64,000 bases of DNA from Croceicoccus ponticola (GTDB lineage: Bacteria; Pseudomonadota; Alphaproteobacteria; Sphingomonadales; Sphingomonadaceae), in assembly GCF_004004515.1 (NCBI RefSeq), contig NZ_RXOL01000001.1:744001-808000 (forward strand), given 5' to 3'. Positions 19,855 to 30,354 of this stretch are shown here, one piece after another. The translations under genes and the position numbers were made by a program. Within the stretch, counting starts at the first letter, position 1, and every line of letters starts with the position of its first letter. The notes beneath the pieces were generated by a model. That model was not told the origin of the DNA and ran no database searches. It saw nothing but the letters and a program-made list of their open reading frames with translations.

Positions 19855-20121
19855 TTACCATCCAAACCACTCCTCCTGTTGGGCAGGTTTGTGGGGCAGC
19901 CGTCGAATGCTCGTAGGCGGCTGGGTGCCAGACAGGCGCACATGCCATTCCGCCTTGAGCAGGACTTCCCACGCATCAGCCTCGATCTGGGCAGTGCGCT
20001 TGTCGGTGGCCTCCATCGTCTTGTGGAGAATCTCCCGGCCCTCATAAGCTTCCCGCAAGGTCTTCGGGATCCTCACGCGAGCCTCGAACTTGTTAAATCG
20101 TGCGCGTATCGACGCCATCAT
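19855..20121 (-). pseudogene. Phage-type integrase N-terminal fragment
   Basis: The 88-residue frame begins MMASIRARFNKFEARVRIP and continues KTLREAYEGREILHKTMEAT, the pattern of the N-terminal region of tyrosine integrases (strand plus SAM-like arm-binding start). The core-binding and catalytic domains (R...HxxR...Y) are missing. The final residues LPHKPAQ come from a 22-bp repeat also found just upstream of the start, so the 3' part was probably lost by a deletion. It points toward the tRNA, as integrases of tRNA-borne elements usually do. Confidence 0.65.
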
Positions 20122-20163
20122 TCACCCCATTACCGCCCCGTGTTGGGCAGGTTTGTGGGGCAG
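19878..20163. repeat. Pair of 22-bp direct repeats around the integrase fragment
   Basis: An identical 22-bp sequence beginning GTTGGGCAGG and ending GTGGGGCAG occurs at 19878-19899 and 20142-20163, 264 bp apart. One copy lies inside the 3' end of the integrase fragment and the other just upstream of its start. They could be arm-type integrase binding sites or the ends of a deletion. Confidence 0.7.
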
Positions 20164-20238
20164 GTCTGTAGGGCGCAAGCCTATGTAATGCAAGGTTTCC
20201 TAGGAGTTTTGCGGGGTTAAGGCACCCTCGTCTCCGTC

Positions 20239-20255
20239 TCCTGTCTCCCCGACCA
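20239..20255 (+). repeat. Distal att core duplicate of tRNA-Pro 3' end
   Basis: This is an exact 17-bp copy of the tRNA-Pro 3' terminus including CCA. It is not part of any tRNA here, since no cloverleaf precedes it. Bases on both sides differ from the tRNA copy, so the core is exactly 17 bp. Confidence 0.75.
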
Positions 20256-20304
20256 ACTTGGCCTCTTTCGCACGCTTCGCTCTCACGCCTGCCACGACAC
20301 CGCT

Positions 20305-22482
20305 TCAGGCGATCGCGGGCAGGCGATCGAGGTATTTGTCCAGGGTCAGCGGGTAATCCCGCACGCGGATGCCGGTGGCGTTATAGATCGCGTTGGCAAT
20401 GGCCGCACCGGGTCCGCAGATGCCAAGCTCGCCCACGCCCTTGGCCTTCATCGGCGAAACTATTTCATCCAACGTATCGAGAAAGATGACCTCCTGATGC
20501 GGGATGTCGGCATGAACCGGGACTTCATAACCGGCAAGGTCGTGATTGACGAAGCAGCCGAAGCGAGTGTCGACCGTCAGTTCTTCGGTCAAGGCGGCTC
20601 CGGCTGCCATCACCATGGCGCCGATCACCTGACTGCGGGCCGAAAGCGGGTTCAGGATGCGTCCTGCGTCGCATACGGCTAACATCCGACGGATGTGGGT
20701 TTCGCCGGTATATGCATCGACTGCGACTTCGCAGAAATGACCGGCATACGTGGCGACATCGTAGTCCTTCTTGAACTTGCCAAACCGTATCGTATCCTCT
20801 GCGCTGAGCGTGCCGGCGTCGGCCAGGCGGAAGGCCTTGTTGGCGGCCACGATCGATCCGTCTTCGAACCGGGCATCGTCCGCATCGAAGCCCAACACTT
20901 CGCCAATTTGCCTGCGGAGTGCGACGCACGCGGCATAGACGCCCGCAGTGGAACTGGTCGCCCCCCACTGCCCGCCCGAACCCGCAGAGGCGGGGAAACT
21001 GGAATCGCCCAGCGTTACGGTGACATGGTCAAGCGGGACGCCCATCATTTCCGCCGCCGTTTGCGCGATGATCGTGTAAGTGCCGGTGCCGATGTCGGTC
21101 ATGTCGGTTTCGACCACGATGCGACCGTCGGCCAAATGCACCCGTGCGCCCGATTTGCAGGTCGGCGCGCCGCGATAGCCAGCCGCCACGCCCACGCCGA
21201 AAAGCCAGCGCCCTTCGCGCCGCGCGGCAGGCGTCGCACTGCGTTCCGACCACCCGAACCGGTCAGCCCCTTCGCGCAGACAGCGCACAAGGTTGCGGTC
21301 GGAAAACCTCTTGCCCGGATTGCCCGGCACCGCATCGGGCTCATTGACGACGCGAAGCTCGATCGGGTCCATTCCCAAAGCTTCGGCCAGTTCGTCCATC
21401 GCGACTTCCAGCGCCAGGTGTCCGACCGCCTCACCCGGGGCGCGCATGGCGTTGCCTTCGGGCAGGTCGAGCGTGGCACAATATTCCGCCGTCAGTCGAT
21501 TGGCGCCGGCATAGACCTTTGCGGTCTGCGCAGTCGCGGTTTCCCCGCTGGCTCCTTCGACGTTGTAAGACCAGTTCTGATGCGAAAGCGCGGTGATGTG
21601 ACCATCCATCCGCGCACCCAGCCGGATACGTTGGTGCGTGGCCTGACGGTGGGTGGCATTGTTGGCCACCAGCGGGCGCTGCATCATGATCTTTACCGGG
21701 CGCTTCGCCGCTTTGGAGGCCAGCGCGGCAAGCACCGCATCGGCGCGAATGAACAGCTTCCCGCCAAAACCGCCCCCGACATACGGGGAATCGACCCGGA
21801 CATTCGCGCTATCGATGCCCAGAATGTCGCCAAGGCTTTCCTTTGCCCACGTGATCATCTGGTTAGAAGTCCACAACGTCAGCTTGTCACCATCCCACGC
21901 CGCGATCGTTGCGAGCGGCTCCATCATCGCGTGGGTCTGGCCGGGCGTAGTGTAGGTCTCGTCGATCTGCACCGCAGCTTCGGCAAATGCTGTCTCAAAG
22001 TCGCCAAGCGTCTCGGCCTCGCCGCTGCGTGGTGCGCTGGCCCGGACCGCGTCGAAGTCGAAGGATCCGGTCGACCGGTCATAGTTCGTATCGATCAATG
22101 CCGCCGCCGCGCGGGCCTGTTCGAAGGTTTCCGCCACGACGCAGGCAATCGCCTGATGGTAGTGAGTGATCTCGCTGCCGCCGAACAGCGGTGCATGGTT
22201 GTCCATGCCCTTGCCGACCGGTTGCGTGTCGGGCGCGGTGACGATCGCGATGACGCCGGGCGCAGCTTTTGCCGCCGTCAGTTCCATCGACGTGATTCGT
22301 CCCTTGGCGATGCCGGCCCCCACAATCCAGCCATAGGCCTGATCCGCGACGACATCGTGCCGTTCGTAGGCATAGGGCGCGGTGCCCGTCACCTTGTTGG
22401 GACCGTCGATACGCGGAGTGGATTTGCCAACTATCCGGGCGTCGTCGAAAATATTGCTGCCTGCCGGTGCGTCGAATTGCAT
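20305..22482 (-). CDS. paoC: Aldehyde oxidoreductase molybdenum-binding subunit (PaoC-like)
   Basis: This 725-residue member of the xanthine oxidase family holds the molybdenum cofactor. The first domain contains KVTGTAPYAYE and the molybdenum domain contains YVGGGFGGKLFI. GVGELGICGPGAAIANAIYN near the C-terminus carries the catalytic glutamate. Length agrees with E. coli PaoC (YagR). It lies 4 nt after paoB. The likely reaction is oxidation of aromatic or other aldehydes to acids; the substrate is not determined by sequence. Confidence 0.9.
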   Translation of the reverse strand: MQFDAPAGSNIFDDARIVGKSTPRIDGPNKVTGTAPYAYERHDVVADQAYGWIVGAGIAKGRITSMELTAAKAAPGVIAIVTAPDTQPVGKGMDNHAPLFGGSEITHYHQAIACVVAETFEQARAAAALIDTNYDRSTGSFDFDAVRASAPRSGEAETLGDFETAFAEAAVQIDETYTTPGQTHAMMEPLATIAAWDGDKLTLWTSNQMITWAKESLGDILGIDSANVRVDSPYVGGGFGGKLFIRADAVLAALASKAAKRPVKIMMQRPLVANNATHRQATHQRIRLGARMDGHITALSHQNWSYNVEGASGETATAQTAKVYAGANRLTAEYCATLDLPEGNAMRAPGEAVGHLALEVAMDELAEALGMDPIELRVVNEPDAVPGNPGKRFSDRNLVRCLREGADRFGWSERSATPAARREGRWLFGVGVAAGYRGAPTCKSGARVHLADGRIVVETDMTDIGTGTYTIIAQTAAEMMGVPLDHVTVTLGDSSFPASAGSGGQWGATSSTAGVYAACVALRRQIGEVLGFDADDARFEDGSIVAANKAFRLADAGTLSAEDTIRFGKFKKDYDVATYAGHFCEVAVDAYTGETHIRRMLAVCDAGRILNPLSARSQVIGAMVMAAGAALTEELTVDTRFGCFVNHDLAGYEVPVHADIPHQEVIFLDTLDEIVSPMKAKGVGELGICGPGAAIANAIYNATGIRVRDYPLTLDKYLDRLPAIA

Positions 22483-22486
22483 GGCC

Positions 22487-23437
22487 TTAGCTCCTCGCTT
22501 CGGCGATCACGCTGGCGAGCGTCCGGTCAGCCAGGGTGATCTTGAACTTGTTGTCATCGGTCGGCGCTGCTCCTGCGAACGCCCTCTCGACGACTGCGCC
22601 CGCGCCTTGGGGCAACAGCGCCTCGGCCTCTTCGCTCCGCCACGGTTTGTGGGCGACCCCGCCAAAAGCGACCCGCCCGGTGCCATCGTCGTGCAACACC
22701 GCCGCCACGGACACGAGCGCGAAGGCATAGGACCGGCGATCCCGCACCTTCCGATAGATATGACGACCGCCAATCGGCTTGGGCAGGGTTACGGAGATTA
22801 TCAGCTCGCCCTCGGCCAATGTGTTGTCTAACCACGGCTGGTCGCCGGGCAGCCGGTGGAAATCGGCCAGGGCAATGGACCGGCCGGTCCCGTCGGGCAT
22901 GACAGTTTCGACCGTCGCATCGAGCAGTCGCAGCGCAATCGCCATGTCGCCGGGATAAGTCGCTATGCATTGATCCGACGTGCCGATCACCGCAAGCTGA
23001 CGCGAAAAACCTTCTGCCGCGGCGCACCCCGAACCCGGCGCACGTTTGTTGCATGGCAGGTTGGTGTCATAGAAATACGGGCACCGCGTCCGTTGCAAAA
23101 GGTTGCCCGCCGTCGTCGCCTTATTGCGCAACTGACCCGAAGCACCGGCCACGATCGCCCGCGTCAGCACGCCATATTGGGCCCGCACCCGATCGTCCGA
23201 TGCCAGCGCTGTATTCGTAACCAGCGCACCGATGCGCAGGCCACCGTCGCGTGTTGCGTCGATCTTATCGAGCCCAAGATCTTGGAGGTCGACGAGGTGC
23301 GTCGGCGCCTCGATCTGCAACTTCATGAGATCGAGCAGGTTCGTGCCGCCGGCTATGAATTTTGCGCCATCGCGCCCCGCGACCGCGGCGGCCGCCTGTT
23401 CGGGCGAAGTCGCTCGCTCGTAGGTAAAAGCCTTCAT
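22487..23437 (-). CDS. paoB: Aldehyde oxidoreductase FAD-binding subunit (PaoB-like)
   Basis: This 316-residue subunit binds FAD ([14 protein letters not shown] near residue 26, and [15 protein letters not shown]). A loop with Cys119, Cys129 and Cys138 ([20 protein letters not shown]) matches the extra 4Fe-4S site that marks the PaoB type and is absent from ordinary xanthine dehydrogenase medium subunits. The start at 23437 overlaps the paoA stop (ATGA). Confidence 0.9.
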   Translation of the reverse strand: MKAFTYERATSPEQAAAAVAGRDGAKFIAGGTNLLDLMKLQIEAPTHLVDLQDLGLDKIDATRDGGLRIGALVTNTALASDDRVRAQYGVLTRAIVAGASGQLRNKATTAGNLLQRTRCPYFYDTNLPCNKRAPGSGCAAAEGFSRQLAVIGTSDQCIATYPGDMAIALRLLDATVETVMPDGTGRSIALADFHRLPGDQPWLDNTLAEGELIISVTLPKPIGGRHIYRKVRDRRSYAFALVSVAAVLHDDGTGRVAFGGVAHKPWRSEEAEALLPQGAGAVVERAFAGAAPTDDNKFKITLADRTLASVIAEARS

Positions 23438-24036
23438 GCCTCGGCTCCCGCGACTTCGACCATTGCCTCGGCAATGTTGGAATAGGCTCCGCAACGGCAG
23501 AGGTTGCCGCTCATCCGCTCGGATATTTCATCGCGCGTCACGGTTGGGGTCGCAGTAAGATCGGCGGTCGCATGGCTCGGCACGCCGGCCGCGATTTCCT
23601 TCAAAACCGAAACGGCGGAACAGATCTGGCCCGGCGTGCAATAACCGCATTGATAGCCGTCGTGCTTCACGAAGGCGGCTTGCATGGGGTGGAGGTCGTC
23701 CACGGTGCCCAATCCTTCGATCGTGGTAACCGCGTCGCCGTCATGCATCACGGCAAGCGTAAGACAGGAATTGATGCGCTGCCCATTCACGATGACGGTG
23801 CAAGCACCGCACTGACCGTGATCGCAGCCTTTTTTCGTGCCGTTGAGCCTGAGATGCTCGCGCATCGCGTCGAGCAAGGTGGTGCGCGGATCGAGCGAAA
23901 GCGCGACTGTCATGCCATTCACTTCCATGCCAACGGGCATAAGCGTCGCCGCCAGCCCTGCCGCGGATGAGCCGGAACCCGTAACGTTGTCGGCCGTGGC
24001 GTTGTCGTTGCCCGTTGGTGTCATGTCTTGCTGCAT
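23434..24036 (-). CDS. paoA: Aldehyde oxidoreductase 2Fe-2S subunit (PaoA-like)
   Basis: This protein of about 200 residues has two 2Fe-2S sites. The first, plant-type site is [21 protein letters not shown]; the second, helical site is CGYCTPGQ plus CRCGAY. Several in-frame starts exist (24054, 24036, 24024) and none has a well-placed ribosome binding site, so the N-terminus is uncertain by ten residues. Unlike E. coli PaoA, no twin-arginine signal is present: the N-terminus is Asn/Thr/Gly-rich with no hydrophobic core. The complex is therefore predicted to be cytoplasmic. Confidence 0.9.
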   Translation of the reverse strand: MQQDMTPTGNDNATADNVTGSGSSAAGLAATLMPVGMEVNGMTVALSLDPRTTLLDAMREHLRLNGTKKGCDHGQCGACTVIVNGQRINSCLTLAVMHDGDAVTTIEGLGTVDDLHPMQAAFVKHDGYQCGYCTPGQICSAVSVLKEIAAGVPSHATADLTATPTVTRDEISERMSGNLCRCGAYSNIAEAMVEVAGAEA

Positions 24037-24361
24037 CCTTTCGGGAGCCCGCATGGTGATGTGATTTGACGAATACCCGCATCCGATGGACGTTTGGGCG
24101 GTGTCAATCAGGCTAACGCGCCTGCACCGCTATCGTTGCATGGTAGTTGCGGCTTTTCATGCCGTCGACCCGGTTGAATCGACATGAGCAGCCGCATCTC
24201 GCCGCCACTTGGCAATACGACGAGACATGCAAGACATTGGGGGCGCAAACAAGTCTTGCCAGCGGACCACATAATCTGAACGATTGCGGCTGTCGTCCAC
24301 CGGGTCGCAACGGGCCGGGCGTTTATAATTCCGGCGTTCAAAGCATTGAAGGAACCCATTC
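24037..24361. other. Intergenic region between divergent paoA and sodC
   Basis: These roughly 325 bp contain no convincing gene. A TATAAT box lies in GCGTTTATAATTCC shortly before sodC, without a matching -35. Both divergent promoters must lie here, but I cannot place them. Confidence 0.5.
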
Positions 24362-24931
24362 GTGAAACTCATTTCCGCCAAAGCATCGGTCTTCGCCATG
24401 ATGGCCCCTTTCGCGCTGAGCGCCTGCGGCGAAGTCGCAGATCATGCTGTCGAAGCCACACCCGCGCCGGAAATGTTCGAAAACCCGGCCGCCCAAAGCG
24501 CCATTGCAGAGCTGAAGGATGTTGCCGGAAATGTCGTGGGCATGGTGACTGTGACCGGTAATGATGGCGCGCTTGCGGTCAAGGTCATCGCCAACAACCT
24601 GCCCAAAGGTCTGCACGGGGCGCATATTCACGCCACTGGCGATTGTTCTGCTGCCGACTTTACCAGCGCCGGTGGACACTGGAACCCCAACGCCACGAAC
24701 CACGGGTTGGACAGCGCGCCGCCGCACCCGCATGCGGGCGATACCGGCAATATCGAAATTGGCGAGGACGGCACCGGAACGCTGACCGGTACGTCTGACG
24801 GAACCTGGGCGGCCCTGTTCGACGCCGACGGTTCGGCTTTCGTCGTCCATGCCGCCCCTGACGACATGAAGAGCCAGCCTGCGGGCAACGCCGGCGCCCG
24901 GATCGCATGCGGTGTATTTGTCGCGGGCTGA
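24362..24931 (+). CDS. sodC: Cu/Zn superoxide dismutase, lipoprotein
   Basis: This 189-residue enzyme starts at a GTG with an AAGGAA site 7 nt upstream. The signal ends in ALSAC (Cys22), predicting a lipid anchor and periplasmic location. The metal ligands are His88 and His90 (GAHIH), His106, further His/Asp residues between 114 and 127, and His163. Cys95 and Cys183 can form the conserved disulfide. It removes superoxide arising outside the cytoplasm. A hairpin terminator follows. Confidence 0.94.
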   Translation: MKLISAKASVFAMMAPFALSACGEVADHAVEATPAPEMFENPAAQSAIAELKDVAGNVVGMVTVTGNDGALAVKVIANNLPKGLHGAHIHATGDCSAADFTSAGGHWNPNATNHGLDSAPPHPHAGDTGNIEIGEDGTGTLTGTSDGTWAALFDADGSAFVVHAAPDDMKSQPAGNAGARIACGVFVAG

Positions 24932-24953
24932 GCGCTGAGGGGATCGAAATCAA

Positions 24954-24984
24954 AGGGGCCCGATATTGCGGCTATCGCGCCCCT
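24954..24984 (+). terminator. Hairpin terminator after sodC
   Basis: AGGGGC/GCCCCT outer arms and CGATA/TATCG inner arms are separated by one C-C mismatch around a 7-nt loop, followed by CTTC. It begins 23 nt after the sodC stop. Confidence 0.55.
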
Positions 24985-25133
24985 CTTCACGCCCCATTTT
25001 CATGGTCGTCGACCGATTGGGGCAGTGTCCCGCGACCAAATGGAAACGCGCCGGTTCCCCTTGCTGAAAGCGTGCATAATCCCTATCTGCGCGGCAAATC
25101 CTGAAACTCTAGAATACACCCAGAGGACGACGC

Positions 25134-26807
<1,674 letters not shown>

Positions 26808-26817
26808 GTGGCCGTAA

Positions 26818-26853
26818 ATCCGTTCATCTAAAAATATGTTTAGATGAACGGAT
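26818..26853. repeat. Perfect 15-bp inverted repeat after ettA
   Basis: ATCCGTTCATCTAAA and its exact reverse complement flank a 6-nt loop (AATATG), starting 10 nt after the ettA stop. The stem is AT-rich and has no U-run beyond it. It could slow or end transcription, or be the end of a small repetitive element. The sequence stands out from the GC-rich background. Confidence 0.7.
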
Positions 26854-26953
26854 GTCCACGGTCCGGTTCATGACCGCGACAGACGGATACCTGTAAATAC
26901 AACTCCAGCGACCAAGTGAGCGCTAGCCAGCGTTCCCAGTTTGGAGAGTATCA

Positions 26954-27970
26954 ATGTTCAGGGTCCAGACCTTCAAGACGGTGACAGCAGCAATCCTTGC
27001 CACCACCATGCTGGCCGGCGCACCTGTCGCGCAGGCCGTCCCGATGTCCAGTGAAACACGGATTGCAAACGCATCGGCAAACCTTGCCGGCCGTGAAGAT
27101 CGCGGGGAAAACCGCGGTTCAAGGGCCGAGCGCAAGGAAAGTCGTTCAGATAGCAGCAGCCGCATTCGCCCCCAACGCGAGGCGCGTAGCGAACCGCGCG
27201 AGCAACCGCAGTCGCGTTCCGCAGAGCGTTCCGGCCGCGACTGGAATCAGTCCAGCCGCCGCAGCGAGACGGCCCAAGCGAGATCGGGTCGCGATTGGAA
27301 CCAGTCCGATCGTCGCAGCGAAACTGCGCAAACGCGTTCGGGTCGCGATTGGAATCGTTCCGATCGTTCGGACGGCAATTCGCGCACGGTCATCACGCCA
27401 CAGTCAGATCGCAGCACCCGTCAAGCGACGTCCACGCGCACCGATGACAGCCGTATCCGTAACCGGTCGGATACGCGGTACAATACCGGGACGCGATCTG
27501 ATGGCGACCGTTCCTACAGCGACCGGGATCGCAACCGCACCTATACCGACCGCAACCATAGCGATGGCACGCGTGACAACTGGCGTGACCGCGACGGCAG
27601 CCGCACGGCGCACTATCGCGACAACAATTACCGTGACGGCGATCGCCGCAGCCATAATCATAGATGGGACCATAGCTGGCGCGACAATAGCCGCTACGAT
27701 TGGCACCGTTATCGCAATGCGCACCGGAACCATTATCGCATCGGCGCTTATTACTCGCCCTATCGCGACTACAGCTACCGTCGACTGAGCATCGGCTTCA
27801 CGTTGGGTTCGATGTTCTACAGCTCACGTTATTGGATCAACGATCCGTGGCAATACCGCCTGCCCGAAGTCTACGGCCCCTATCGCTGGGTCCGTTACTA
27901 CGACGACGTGATGCTGGTCGACATGTACTCTGGCGAAGTTGTCGACGTGATCCACGACTTCTTCTGGTAA
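26954..27970 (+). CDS. RcnB family exported protein with Arg/Ser/Asp-rich repeats
   Basis: This 338-residue protein has a signal peptide ending near AQA (residue 28). Most of the sequence (30-260) is low-complexity, rich in Arg, Asp, Ser and His. It includes three 18-residue tandem units starting SGRDWN (27230-27283, 27284-27337, then a diverged copy). The C-terminal 60 residues (YGPYRWVRYYDDVMLVDMYS and DVIHDFFW) are the RcnB domain, known from a periplasmic protein of nickel/cobalt homeostasis in E. coli. The His-rich stretch before it might bind metal. A strong bidirectional terminator follows. Confidence 0.85.
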   Translation: MFRVQTFKTVTAAILATTMLAGAPVAQAVPMSSETRIANASANLAGREDRGENRGSRAERKESRSDSSSRIRPQREARSEPREQPQSRSAERSGRDWNQSSRRSETAQARSGRDWNQSDRRSETAQTRSGRDWNRSDRSDGNSRTVITPQSDRSTRQATSTRTDDSRIRNRSDTRYNTGTRSDGDRSYSDRDRNRTYTDRNHSDGTRDNWRDRDGSRTAHYRDNNYRDGDRRSHNHRWDHSWRDNSRYDWHRYRNAHRNHYRIGAYYSPYRDYSYRRLSIGFTLGSMFYSSRYWINDPWQYRLPEVYGPYRWVRYYDDVMLVDMYSGEVVDVIHDFFW

Positions 27971-27999
27971 GGTCAGGGTCGCAGACTTAACCGGAAGAG

Positions 28000-28033
28000 A
28001 CGGCCCCTCGCCCACACGGCGAGGGGCCGTTTT
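28000..28033. terminator. Bidirectional terminator between rcnB-like and cytochrome b561 genes
   Basis: ACGGCCCCTCGCC (28000-28012) pairs with GGCGAGGGGCCGT (28018-28030) around a 5-nt loop, followed by TTT. It lies between two convergent genes and can serve both. Confidence 0.85.
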
Positions 28034-28037
28034 CCGT

Positions 28038-28595
28038 TCAGCGGCGACCCAGTCCAGGGATCATCCGTCCCAGCTCGCCATTCTTGTCGAAGAACTGGTG
28101 CTTCAACGCGCCCAGTATGTGCAGACCGATCAGGATCATCATGGGCGTCCACAACGTCTTGTGAAGGCCGATCACCCACTTACCGGCATCAGGATCGTTG
28201 GCAACGGGCAACGCCGGAACCTGAAACAGGCCGAAGAAATCGACGCCGAATCCATAGGACGAAGTGGCGAGCCAACCAAGCACCGGTATTGCAATCATCA
28301 AGATGTAGAATACGGCGTGGACAAACTTGGCCAGCATGCGCTCCCACGTCGCGTAATTCGGGTCCATCGGCGGCGGCGGGTTGACCAGTCGCCAGACGAT
28401 GCGCAGGACCGTGAGCACCAACACTGTGATGCCCAGTGCCTTGTGCGGATTCATGTAAACGGCAGCCGCAGGTCCCTCGAGATGTTCCGCAGCTTCGGCC
28501 AGTCGCCAGTTTACGATGAGAGCGATCGCGATCAGCCAGTGCAGCACTATGGCGACCGCCGAATAGCGGTCACGATGGGTGTTGATTGTTTCCAT
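28038..28595 (-). CDS. Cytochrome b561
   Basis: This 185-residue membrane protein has four predicted helices. His ligands occur in AIVLHWLIAIALIVNW (helix 1), PHKALGITVLVLTVLRIVWR (helix 2) and GLHKTLWTPMMILIGLHILG (helix 4). This is the prokaryotic cytochrome b561 pattern, a di-haem protein passing electrons from quinol, often to quench superoxide. Alone in its unit, it ends next to the shared terminator. Confidence 0.93.
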   Translation of the reverse strand: METINTHRDRYSAVAIVLHWLIAIALIVNWRLAEAAEHLEGPAAAVYMNPHKALGITVLVLTVLRIVWRLVNPPPPMDPNYATWERMLAKFVHAVFYILMIAIPVLGWLATSSYGFGVDFFGLFQVPALPVANDPDAGKWVIGLHKTLWTPMMILIGLHILGALKHQFFDKNGELGRMIPGLGRR

Positions 28596-28748
28596 ATTGA
28601 TGTGCTTACCCTTGAACTAAGTTACGACCACCAATCCTAACCGGGTTGACCGGTTCCTCAACCTTAACTTTTGATAGTCACGCAACCGATACGAACGATG
28701 GCCAAAACCGGACGCACAGACGAAACCAACCGCAAGGAAATCGCGACG

Positions 28749-29384
28749 ATGAACGCGGCCGTTCTTGAACGGCTGCGCGGGGACGACGATGTGCAGGTGC
28801 TCAGCGACGATAAGCTGAAGCTGTTCGGGGTCGCGGAATTCTTCTCGGTCGAAGAGTGCGAGCGGCTGATGGCGATGATCGACAGGAGCGCCCGTCCCTC
28901 GCCCGTATTCGATGTCGATTACGGGAAAAGCGCGCGAACCAGTTATTCAGGCGATCTCGATGCGGCCGATCCCTTCGTCAGGATGCTGCATCGGCGGATG
29001 GACGACCTGATCGGGGTAGAGGAAAACTGGGGCGAGACCATGCAGGGCCAGCGCTATTCCGTAGGACAGGAATTCAAGGCCCATCATGACTGGTTCGACA
29101 CCACGCAGCCTTATTGGAAAGGCGACGTCGCCTTGGGCGGACAGCGCGCATGGACGTTGATGGTCTATCTAAACGACGTGGATGCCGGTGGCGCAACTGA
29201 ATTTCCCAAGGCCCATGTCGCCGTCCCTCCGCAACAGGGCACGCTCATCGCATGGAGCAATGCCGATGACGACGGTAAGGTGAACATGGACACGCTCCAC
29301 GCCGGAACGCCCGTCGTGGAAGGACTGAAGTACATTGTGACGCGTTGGTATCGCGCCCGGCCCTGGTTCAAGCACGAGGCCTGA
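28749..29384 (+). CDS. 2-oxoglutarate/Fe(II) dioxygenase, prolyl 4-hydroxylase type
   Basis: This protein of about 211 residues starts at an ATG with an AAGGAA site 9 nt upstream; an in-frame ATG at 28698 would add 17 residues. The catalytic jelly roll has the iron ligands His112 and Asp114 (AHHDWFD) and His184 (DTLHAG), with Lys194 to bind 2-oxoglutarate. GGATEFPKA and RWYRARPW are typical P4H motifs. It would hydroxylate proline in a protein or a related target, which is unknown. It converges on the UrcA gene. Confidence 0.88.
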   Translation: MNAAVLERLRGDDDVQVLSDDKLKLFGVAEFFSVEECERLMAMIDRSARPSPVFDVDYGKSARTSYSGDLDAADPFVRMLHRRMDDLIGVEENWGETMQGQRYSVGQEFKAHHDWFDTTQPYWKGDVALGGQRAWTLMVYLNDVDAGGATEFPKAHVAVPPQQGTLIAWSNADDDGKVNMDTLHAGTPVVEGLKYIVTRWYRARPWFKHEA

Positions 29385-29408
29385 TCGCGGACGGGTCAAC
29401 CGGCTTGG

Positions 29409-29795
29409 CTATCCTCTCGCCCGCGAGATGACCTGATCGGCCTGCGACATGCCATTGCTGACCGCGATCCGCATGCAGCTATCGTCCGTTACAAGCGGAT
29501 AGTCCTTGGAAATCTGGTCGCATCCGCTTTTCGCGGCGTCGCGGATGCGGTCCTTCAAGGTCTGTACACCGCTATCCGACCGTAGGTCGAGATCGGCGAA
29601 GCTCACCGTGCGCTGGACGGAATAGACCAGGACCTTGCCCATCATGGCACCACGCGCCCGCTCTTTCTCGACGGTAACCTGCGGTGCGATCACCATGATT
29701 TCCTGCGTGTCGGCGGGTTGGGCAAACGCGCTTGGGGAACACAGCAATGGGAACGCCGCAACAATGACAACTCCATATTTGAAGAATTTCGCCAT
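29409..29795 (-). CDS. UrcA family exported protein
   Basis: This 128-residue protein starts at an ATG with AAGGA 7 nt upstream. The signal peptide ends at AFAQ (about residue 26). The mature part contains RTVSFADLDLRSDSGVQTLK, the VSYADLNL-like core of the UrcA family common in sphingomonads, and two cysteines in a C-terminal helical part that may pair. The family has no assigned function. Confidence 0.85.
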   Translation of the reverse strand: MAKFFKYGVVIVAAFPLLCSPSAFAQPADTQEIMVIAPQVTVEKERARGAMMGKVLVYSVQRTVSFADLDLRSDSGVQTLKDRIRDAAKSGCDQISKDYPLVTDDSCMRIAVSNGMSQADQVISRARG

Positions 29796-29959
29796 TTCCT
29801 GATCCTTCCGCAAAAGCGAGGCGGAAATAGCAAGCGCCTCGATGCCAAGGCCTTGCCGCTCGCATGGCCATCATCGGTCGGGATCGGCGGCGTGATAATC
29901 GGGAATACTACTGAGCGACGTTGGCCGGCAGTAAATGTCCGCCTGAACGCGGCAATCGG

Positions 29960-30352
29960 TTACCGGGCCTGATCTTCCAGCGCGTGCATGTCGTCGTCGC
30001 TCAAGCCGAAATGATGTCCGATTTCGTGCACGACTACATGGGTGATGAGCGCCTCTAGCGTCACATCGCTTTCGCACCATTCGGCAAGCAGCGGCTGGCG
30101 GTACAACGTCACCTGAGGTGGCATGTCGCCCGAGTTCCAGACCGATTGTTCGGTCAGCGGATAGCCGTGGTATAGCCCGGTCAGATCCCACTCGCTCTCG
30201 ATGCCCATAGCGGCCAACGTTTCGGCGTCGGCGAATTCTTCGACCCGAATGACGATATCACCAAGATGCGCTGCAAATGGTTGAGGCAGCCGCTCCAACG
30301 CAGCGGCTGCCATTGTTTCGAACGCGGCGGCATCGGGCGCGCGTCCGGCCAT
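29960..30352 (-). CDS. Metallopeptidase family protein (zincin-like)
   Basis: This 130-residue protein carries HEIGHHFGLSDDDM near the C-terminus, an HExxH zinc motif with downstream acidic residues. It matches the small possible-zinc-metallopeptidase family (DUF1025 type). The start lies 2 nt after the lysS stop, so the two are probably co-transcribed. The substrate is unknown. Confidence 0.88.
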   Translation of the reverse strand: MAGRAPDAAAFETMAAAALERLPQPFAAHLGDIVIRVEEFADAETLAAMGIESEWDLTGLYHGYPLTEQSVWNSGDMPPQVTLYRQPLLAEWCESDVTLEALITHVVVHEIGHHFGLSDDDMHALEDQAR

Positions 30353-30354
30353 GG

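Noticed and set aside
19878-20163. Repeat pair as a possible CRISPR array
   Set aside because: Only two copies, 264 bp apart with a coding fragment between; no regular spacer pattern or cas genes.
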